Positions 43,938-50,283 of a DNA stretch of 50,283 bases are shown piece after piece; position 1 is the first letter of the stretch; each line of letters opens with the position of its first letter. Under the pieces are notes generated by a model that had not been told where the DNA came from, searched no databases, and saw only the letters and a list, made by a program, of their open reading frames with translations. Where the stretch lies: the NCBI GenBank assembly GCA_001586965.3, contig LUCW03000478.1, positions 2,501 through 52,783 on the forward strand. The letters run 5' to 3'. The position numbers and the translations under genes were made by a program. This DNA comes from Sphaeroforma sirkka. Lineage: Eukaryota > Opisthokonta > Ichthyosporea > Ichthyophonida.

Positions 43938-44064
43938 TAGCCCCCAGTAGCTTTTAGAACTACGAACGTACGTTAAGATACGATCTAGTTGGTAAAGCGA
44001 AAACCAAAGTAAAAACGGTTTCGGTCATGACTTATCGAGTAAGTATGTGCCTATATGTACGAGT

Positions 44065-44835
44065 TCAAGACTCATGTTGTACTCTATGTCGTTTAGTATT
44101 TGGTCCAGTAACCATTTCCGATGTAGGCGCCTTACGTTTATTATTTGGTAAGGTAGTAGCCAAAGGCTGTTCTTCATTAGTAAGTAAGTTTGAACAATTT
44201 TCTGCACTGTTGGTAAGCAGATCAGAAAGTTTAGTCACGTAGGAAGTAGGTGGCAAATAGGGAATTTCAGATCCGTCAGGGTTTGTAGTCACCTGAGGAA
44301 ACCCTTTTCGTTTATCTCGTGTGTTCTTATGTAAACGCTTATTCCATTTCTTATTAAAGATACGAAGAAAGTCGCGAGATTCACGAAATGCATCGGAGGT
44401 TAGCCAAGCTACTGTCCCATCCATGAAACGGGTCTTGTAGTAAGTGTAACCGTCTTCGGATGTTTTGTCAATTATATCTTTGACTTGTGACTCCATAACT
44501 GGTACATCAGAATCAAATGAGCGAGCGAATGAGAGTTCGGAGGTAGGGATACGGTGAGTGCCTAGATTGGTTGCGCTAGTACCATCAATGTTATTCACTT
44601 CGTAAGTATCACTCTTCTCATCATGGTAGGAAATAACAAAAGGTCCTATCGTCTTAGAAGAGAGTTTGGTAACGTTGGCGTTTCGATTTATAATGTTAAC
44701 GTAATCGCCGACTTTGAACTGAACAATGTTCTTAGTGTTATTCCATCGGTCATACGCTTTAAGTAGGACGCGATTCTTGTGCTCGAGTAAACAGGGGTAA
44801 ACAACGTTCTGCATATGCTCGATCTTTGTAGCCAC
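44065..44835 (-). mobile_element. Element B integrase C-terminal region
   Basis: 'VQFKVGDYVNIINRNANVT' and 'KLSSKTIGPFVISYH' form the SH3-like tail typical of gypsy integrases. 'YYKTRFMDGTVAWLTSDAF' may be a chromodomain-like or modified motif. A basic, Asn-rich end follows. Confidence 0.65.
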
Positions 44836-45602
44836 GGGGTAGCGTGTTTCTCGGGCGCAGTTTTATCAAACGTTGCTTGTAATTCACTATAGCGGCCAAA
44901 GAAATAGTGAAACGGGAGTGTTCCAGTTTGAGGATTCATGCAGTTATTCATTTGAGTCTGAACCCATTTCAAATGATAAGGCCACATATCCTCAACGTCG
45001 TCTAGTGCGGTACGCAAGAGTTTCTTAAGTTCTCTATGACGTGTCTCATTTGCACCCTGCGTTTGAGGTTTGTAAGGAACACCACGCCTATGGGTCATGC
45101 CTGATACGAGTATAAGTGCCTCCATTACGTCGGTACAAAACTCACTACCGTTATCAGAACATAGTACTCGGGGAAACCGAAGTCATTAAAGACGTGATAG
45201 CATAATTCTGCCACTGTTTGTGGACGTTTGTTCGGTATTGCATAAAGCAAGTTATAGCCCGAAGCCACACATAAGAAATGACAGATATATACATCGCCAG
45301 TACGCTTGGATCGCGGGAGTTTAACCAAATCGACTATGACTCGGCGCATCGGTTGGTCTTCTGTCACACTTTTTTAGGGGTGCCCAACCGTATCGCTTGA
45401 TCTGGTTCTTTTCACAATCAGTACAGCGTCGGTATACTTCACGTATGGTTTCTTTCAGCGCCGGGTGATCAAGCCCTGCACGAATAGCCATTTTATAAGT
45501 ATGCTCATATGCTCGATGCGTTAAATTATGTATAATTTTAACTCTACTTTCGAGCTCCTCTAAGTCAGTCAGATTCTGCGGAACGCTGGCTGGATGAACC
45601 AT
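44688..45602 (-). mobile_element. Element B integrase zinc-binding and catalytic regions
   Basis: 'RAGLDHPALKETIREVYRRC' with 'TDCEK' is the HHCC-type zinc region. 'RRVIVDLVKLPRSKRTGDVY' has the first Asp of the core. 'GVPYKPQTQGANETRHRELK' holds the catalytic Glu. The pieces lie in more than one frame. Confidence 0.75.
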
Positions 45603-45925
45603 AGTCCTGTTGGAAAGGGCAACCTCAGTATCAGGAGGGGTAGAGTCCTGAGATACATAATTGACAACATTGGATTGTTGAAGTATCTTCTTCAGTTGTT
45701 TCGCAACTCCTGGCTGTTCTTTTTAAGCAGCGCTTTAAGTAGTTGAGTGCGAGCTTCAGGTTCTCTTAGAGTTTTGAGTCTTTGATCCATGGCCTTAGCT
45801 AGTTCCATGTTTTTTACGATCTAATGCCGTTTCAATCGGCATTACCTCGACTGCAATCTTGTTGGGTGCATGTGTTGTACGAGTCTTGAGCTTTTGTTCA
45901 AACTCTTTAGACTCCTCTAGTTTAG

Positions 45926-46368
45926 CTAAGAATTCGGTTGAGGGTTTCCACTTAGTGGTACCTGCAGGACCGATGCGACAAACAATGGTGTGTTTCCAAG
46001 GTGTCTTCTTAATAGAATAGGATCCCTGATACAAGAACGTGTCGGTTTCACGGTATCGACATAAATAGGTTCGTCTTGAATCATATTAATTAAATCACGT
46101 ATCCATGGGTCGGAGTTACGTAAGGGACAACACAGCGTAATGGTAGATTTAGTAATATTAACATAATTTAACAACTGTGCGATAAGTTGACAAGGTGGGT
46201 TAGCCCACGCATTATGCTTTGATAAGTCAAGCTGAAATGCATCACCTTTAGGATGAGTCAACGACCTGTATTCAGAAACCTGTTTGTTATGTTCTGCGGC
46301 GAACATATCAACAGTAAATGGACCCCATCGTGATTGAGCGAGGTTAAACCATTTCTTATTTAGCATCC
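45926..46368 (-). mobile_element. Element B extra block after RNase H, DIRS methylase-like
   Basis: It is continuous with the RNase H frame. 'WGPFTVDMFAAEHNKQVSEY', 'KGDAFQLDLSKHNAWANPPC' and 'ITLCCPLRNSDPWIRDLINM' show the D-M-F-A..N, DAF, NPP and PW series seen in DIRS-type elements. Confidence 0.65.
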
Positions 46369-46732
46369 AATCGGTTGCTAATAACTCCTTGACTGTTTTC
46401 TGGTAGTCGGGCACAAGTCGAGAGAGCATGTCAGGAAGATGGTTATGTATTCCTGGTATGTGTGTTATATTAAAAGCGAACTTGGCAATAATGTCATGCC
46501 AGCGGCTCACCAACTGTGAATCAGGGTTCATATCTTTTAAGTATGTTAAAGACTTTTGATCACAGGCGACAGTAAAGTAACTTCCATAAAGGTAGTCTTT
46601 AAACTGTCTTAGCGCAGTAACTATAGCAAGGAGCTCTTGTTTAACGGTAGGGTAATTCCGTTGACTCTTATTATAACTCTTGCTAAAGAATTGTATGTAG
46701 CGCGGTTTACCATTTATCGTTTGGTAAAGCAC
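46369..46732 (-). mobile_element. Element B RNase H
   Basis: 'FFSKSYNKSQRNYPTVKQEL', 'FTVACDQKSLTYL' and 'HIPGIHNHLPDMLSRL' are Ty3/gypsy RNase H landmarks. Confidence 0.8.
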
Positions 46733-46764
46733 TCCACCTACCGCTCGATCTGAAGCGTCGGTTG

Positions 46765-47864
46765 CTACTTGAATGGGACACCATCCACAGGGTACTGCAT
46801 GATGGGTGCGTCCATTACTTTACTTTTGACTAGTTTAAATGCATCATCACATTCTTTAGTCCAAAGCTTTCCCAAAGGTCCTTTGTGCAGCCGTAGGTGA
46901 CTGAAAGGCTTTAAGTAATGAGAAAGATGCGGTACCGAATCCGAGAAGAAGTTAACAAACCCACACACAGAGTTCACATCTCTTCCAGTAATTGGTGTTG
47001 ATAAATCCAACAGAAACTGTTTCTTGCCAGGATCAATTTCTACCCCTGCTGCAGATACTTTGTAGCCAAGTAAGTGTATAGTATCTTTAGCAAAAGAACA
47101 TTTGTCTTCGTTAATCTTAAGTTTAGCATGATTAAGTCGCTTTAAGACTTCTTTAACGAGTTTAGCATGTTCATGTGCTGTCTTTGTAAAGATAACTATA
47201 TCATCTAAATAGACTGATACGTTATACGACAGGTCCGCAAATAGCTCCATCATAACTCGTTGGAAGAAAGAAGGTAACATGTGTAAGCCTTCAGGTGCAC
47301 CTTTAAACTGGTACTTCTTACCCTGCCAAGTAAAGGAAAAGTATTTCCTATGAGGCTCATATATCTGTAGTTGATGGAATGCAGCTTTTAAGTCTATCTT
47401 GGAAAAGATAGTCGCACCTCCATTTTGCGTAGTATCTCGCTTATCTTAGGTAAGGGAAAACTATGTTGCGGAATTAGTTTGTTGATTGGCGACAGGTCTA
47501 GTACTACTCTTTTGTTTTACTAAACGTTCCATCAGATTTATATTGATCGACCGCTAGAGAGAGCTAAGTTAACTGGGGTTGCATCATAATTGATTTCAAT
47601 TAGACCCTGTTTTAACCAATCTTCGATTTGGGTTTTGACAACGTCTTTGTGTCTCCAACTCACGTAGTTATGTGAAGGACACTTTAACTTAGAGAAGTCG
47701 ACGTTTGTTAAGTCAAGTCTAACGTACCCATTAGAGAACTTAAACATACACCAGTCAGTTATTGCAATCTTCCTGTTTTGTATAATTAAGTCCATAATTA
47801 TATCGGTAAAGTGCGGAATCATATCCTTTGCTTCACCTTCCGGAGGTTTAGGTATCTTTAACAT
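46765..47864 (-). mobile_element. Element B reverse transcriptase
   Basis: The later RT blocks are clear: 'LPSFFQRVMMELFADLSY', 'VSVYLDDIVIFTKTAHEHA' (YxDD) and 'LLGYKVSAAGVEIDPGKK'. The earlier part around 47538-47864 has 'WLKQGLIEINYDATPVNLAL'. It is broken between the two parts. Confidence 0.8.
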
Positions 47865-48026
47865 ATTATCATCTGACTGATCTTTATTCGGGTCTAGCCC
47901 ATTAGGGCAGACCAGTGAGTGTTATACCTAAACTGAGAAGATCAGTCATACCTATAATTAAATCGTATTTCTGAGACATGTCAGTAACGATTAGGTGAGT
48001 CTTCACTTCTCTTCTATCTGACAGCA

Positions 48027-48284
48027 TTATATGTGCATAGTCAATGGCTTGTTCGCAGTAGTAGTAACTTTGCCATTTCCCAAGATTAAATCAGTTGTTT
48101 CGTTATGGACAGCCATATCTGTAGCGTAGGCTACTCGGCGTGAGATAGCAGAGACTTCAGCCCCTGGATCAAATAGTGCCATAACTTTTTCTCCATTTAC
48201 GAAAACTGCTTGAAAGATACGTTCATCTCCTTTGGTATGGATTTTATTGAACATTTTCTCATAATCTTGCTCTAGTGCACACAT
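48027..48284 (-). mobile_element. Element B protease
   Basis: 'AVFVNGEKVMALFDPGAEVS' aligns with the retropepsin active-site region. Confidence 0.65.
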
Positions 48285-48348
48285 ATGGTACTGTCAGTGT
48301 TTAACTTGGACGTCCGGTAAGTCCTTGCAATCCTCTTTGTGCCAACCG

Positions 48349-48726
48349 TTAGTACCCCTTGCAAGTAGCACACTCTTTCATATAGTGTCCAAAATCTGGC
48401 TTGCCTGGTGCACACTTAACAGGGTCGTGTCTACCATTCCACTTGCCATTACGTTTTGTGAGGTTGTAACCACACTTCTTGCAAGGCGCTCTCACCTTCT
48501 TATCACCTTCGGTTCGGTAGAAGTAGAGCCAGTACCCTCCAGTAGTAGTGCGAGGTTTCTTAGTACTACGCGCAGTATTAGTCTCTACTGCGTTTCGCTT
48601 AGTGGGCTGGGTGTAGCTCGTGGTACTAAGTACTCTAGTAGAGGAATTGGTATGCTTGTGTACTATCTTCTCAAAGACAAGACCAAGGCATAGATCGCAA
48701 ATCACCATAGGCGATGATGTCATCAT
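48349..48726 (-). mobile_element. Element B nucleocapsid-like, Cys-rich part
   Basis: Basic sequence contains 'APCKKCGYNLTKRNGKWNGR' followed by HDPVKC, and 'ECATCKGY' at the end. These are Cys/His clusters of a size suited to nucleic-acid binding, but not the standard CCHC knuckle. Confidence 0.55.
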
Positions 48727-48743
48727 TGACTTTCTTAAAGAGG

Positions 48744-49560
48744 TTAGCTCCCAGAGTCTCCATCATCTGACAAATTAATAAATATTCGCCAGTATAGGGT
48801 ACGACCACCCATCCGAGTATTCATATGTGTCATATGAGCTAGAGCACCTCGAATAGTGGTATCGTTCGCAAAGAACTTGCGAGACTCTAGAAGTTCACGG
48901 TCACGTGCATCTTCAAAAAAAGGTGTTAAGTATATTATCACGCAACTGGTGCCAGGGTAGGGTTTTCCAGTTGGGCTCATGAGCTTCAAGATAGTTCGCC
49001 ATTCACCTGGCTCACAGAAATGAATAAAGGCATTCATCATCTGCTTATCCTTAAGGCTGGCAGACTCCTTAAGTTGGTCGAAGGCCTTCAGTGTCTCCAC
49101 TGTACTCTCATTAGTAGAGAAATCGACCTCAGCCTGCGCGTTACCTAGCTGCTTTTATAAAGCTTGGTTCTAAGTGTTCACGAAGCTCATGCTCAGTGCT
49201 ACGGGCTGTTAGTGCCAAGATGGTGTCTATTTCCTTTCTCTTGTTATCGATTAGATAGCGAATGTTATCCGCTTTCCTATCGTCAAGGTCAGAGTCATTC
49301 AATAGACGGTCCTCAAGGACTTGCATACCAGAGCGTAATAGCCTGAGACGAGTATGTTTGGTTCTCACTTCCTCATCCTCAGGATTAGAGCGGGAACTCT
49401 CTAACGAGGTACTGGTGTAGCGATTGCCAAAATCGTGATTACCAGGGTTAGTTGGCAAATGAGGGTCGATATTACGAGGATGGTAAGCCTCATCGAGTTC
49501 CATACGATCATATCCTCTGACAGGGTTAGGTTTGTCAAGAGGGATGGTCAATGGTAGCAT
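48744..49560 (-). mobile_element. Element B gag, capsid-like part
   Basis: Two open pieces (49141-49560 and 48744-49100) on the minus strand. The first is polar and helical ('LRSGMQVLEDRLLNDSDL'). The second, 'FDQLKESASLKDKQMMNAFI', resembles a gag capsid segment. Confidence 0.55.
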
Positions 49561-49603
49561 CAGAGCTATAGAGATTAAATTTTGAAATATTTTCTCTCGC
49601 CAG

Positions 49604-49675
49604 TGGTAACTGGCTTAGTGGTAAACATACTGGCTGGTAAACCAGTAGGTCTCGGATTCGAAACTCGGCCCGAAT
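49604..49675 (+). other. tRNA-derived (SINE-like) Pol III promoter region
   Basis: TGGCTTAGTGG at 49611-49621 is a perfect A box. GATTCGAAAC at about 49656-49665 resembles a B box. Between them ACTGG and CCAGT form an anticodon-like stem around a loop with CTGGTAAA, where GGT would correspond to Thr. The sequence before the A box does not pair with any 3' acceptor, the T stem is poor and the loop is one base long. It is therefore a tRNA-derived relic or SINE head rather than a working tRNA gene. Confidence 0.45.
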
Positions 49676-50238
49676 TTCTTCTTCTTCTTCGGTATAGGAA
49701 GAATATCAGCCAAGTGGGACACGATAGAGGGGTCCACAACTGCTGCTGCCGCTAGCTCCTTCAAGAGCGCTTCAGTGCAGTTCAATTGGCGTCGAGATTG
49801 AGAGGATCCAACCACTCGTTGTCGAGTTATGGCGTCCTCAGCTTCGGCCCCAAGATTTGAGCTGAATGGAATGGCTTCTCCATCGATGGCGAAACCGAAA
49901 TTTTCGGACAGGTCCAATACTTCCTTTTCACTCCGGATTTGTACTGGAGTGTCCTTTAGATGTGGAGTTATAATGCCCCCGACATTCGTATCCACGAATT
50001 TTCCAGCCCTTCGACGTTTATCCCCAATATTTGACGGCACGTGGTCAGGGGGGGGCAGAAGCTGGGGGTCTGAGCTTCTCACTCCTAGGTGATACACGGA
50101 CGCTGGCGAGCCTTTCCGCGGTAGTAGATACCTCTTCTTCCAGGCTTTGGGATCCGACGAGTCATCCTCCAGAAATAATCCTCTGTACCAACCAACAGAG
50201 ATTTGCTTCCCCAGCTTAGTTTCCTCGGCGGGCTCCAA
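49615..50238 (-). CDS. Open frame of unknown function at the upstream side of element B
   Basis: The 207-residue minus-strand frame starts MEPAEETKLGKQISVGWYRG. It contains 'KAWKKRYLLPRKGSPASVYH', 'GKFVDTNVGGIITPHLKD' and a KKKKK run near its end, then reads into the antisense of the tRNA-derived region. I recognise no domain. It may be an N-terminal gag-like part of element B, another element's frame, or a host exon; no LTR lies between it and the gag of element B. Confidence 0.4.
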   Translation of the reverse strand: MEPAEETKLGKQISVGWYRGLFLEDDSSDPKAWKKRYLLPRKGSPASVYHLGVRSSDPQLLPPPDHVPSNIGDKRRRAGKFVDTNVGGIITPHLKDTPVQIRSEKEVLDLSENFGFAIDGEAIPFSSNLGAEAEDAITRQRVVGSSQSRRQLNCTEALLKELAAAAVVDPSIVSHLADILPIPKKKKKFGPSFESETYWFTSQYVYH

Positions 50239-50283
50239 CTCAAGACAGGATGGGTGTTTCCACAGGGGACCTCAGAGACCCTC

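Larger units (their letters stand above)
43343..50283 (-). mobile_element. Element B: Ty3/gypsy-like LTR retrotransposon, minus strand, cut by the window edge
   Basis: Going down the minus strand, the order is gag, protease, RT, RNase H, extra block, integrase, C-terminal domain and 3' LTR. The 5' LTR is not in the window. It is broken, with roughly ten breaks, but every domain is recognisable and the 3' LTR is about 97% like the solo LTR at 38152. It looks younger and more complete than element A. Confidence 0.8.

Noticed and set aside
49604-49675. A functional tRNA-Thr gene
   Set aside because: No acceptor stem can be formed, the T stem pairs poorly and the anticodon loop is one base too long.

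Overview
The window looks like nuclear DNA of a unicellular eukaryote. Genes are broken by GT-AG introns, AATAAA signals follow several genes, and LTR, LINE and Mutator-type elements occur beside very long AT, GT and ACGT tracts. A relative of animals such as an ichthyosporean (Sphaeroforma-like) is my guess, from the SLC25A46-type gene and the repeat style; this is inference only.

The left half (1-23011) holds the host genes. A five-exon dual-specificity phosphatase resembling the catalytic half of DUSP12/Yvh1 lies at 328-3182. A 5-kb stretch without recognised genes follows. At 8167-10083 there is one long open frame with a single cyclic-nucleotide-binding fold and a charged, disordered remainder. 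Some 5.5 kb rich in tandem repeats follows, with one possible exon at 13795. An eight-exon gene at 15636-23011 is clearly related to SLC25A46, an outer-mitochondrial-membrane carrier-fold protein of mitochondrial dynamics. For both spliced genes I chose exon ends so that each junction keeps the reading phase. Five of the seven SLC25A46 introns carry tandem repeats of different types; one of these seems to have grown out of a splice donor.

The middle (23012-34330) is a graveyard. It holds a decayed LINE reverse transcriptase (26640-27990), a small LTR-type RT fragment on the minus strand (28520-28759), and the C-terminal part of a Mutator-like (MULE) transposase with SWIM-like segment, GRPKK tail and zinc knuckle (29325-30325). 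Several small exon-like blocks follow, one tandemly duplicated with its donor, and then a Ulp1-like cysteine protease (31657-32512). MULE plus Ulp1 recalls the Kaonashi-type arrangement of plants.

The right end (34380-50283) is a nest of LTR-retrotransposon fossils. A plus-strand Ty3/gypsy-like element A (about 34380-43200) has its gag region split by a minus-strand element C with 180-bp LTRs (35352-37954, 4-bp target duplication AGGC) and by a solo LTR of another family (38152-38749, target duplication CCTA). That solo LTR matches the 3' LTR (43343-43937) of the minus-strand element B, which runs to the window end. Elements A and B both carry, between RNase H and integrase, a block resembling the methylase-like segment of DIRS retrotransposons.
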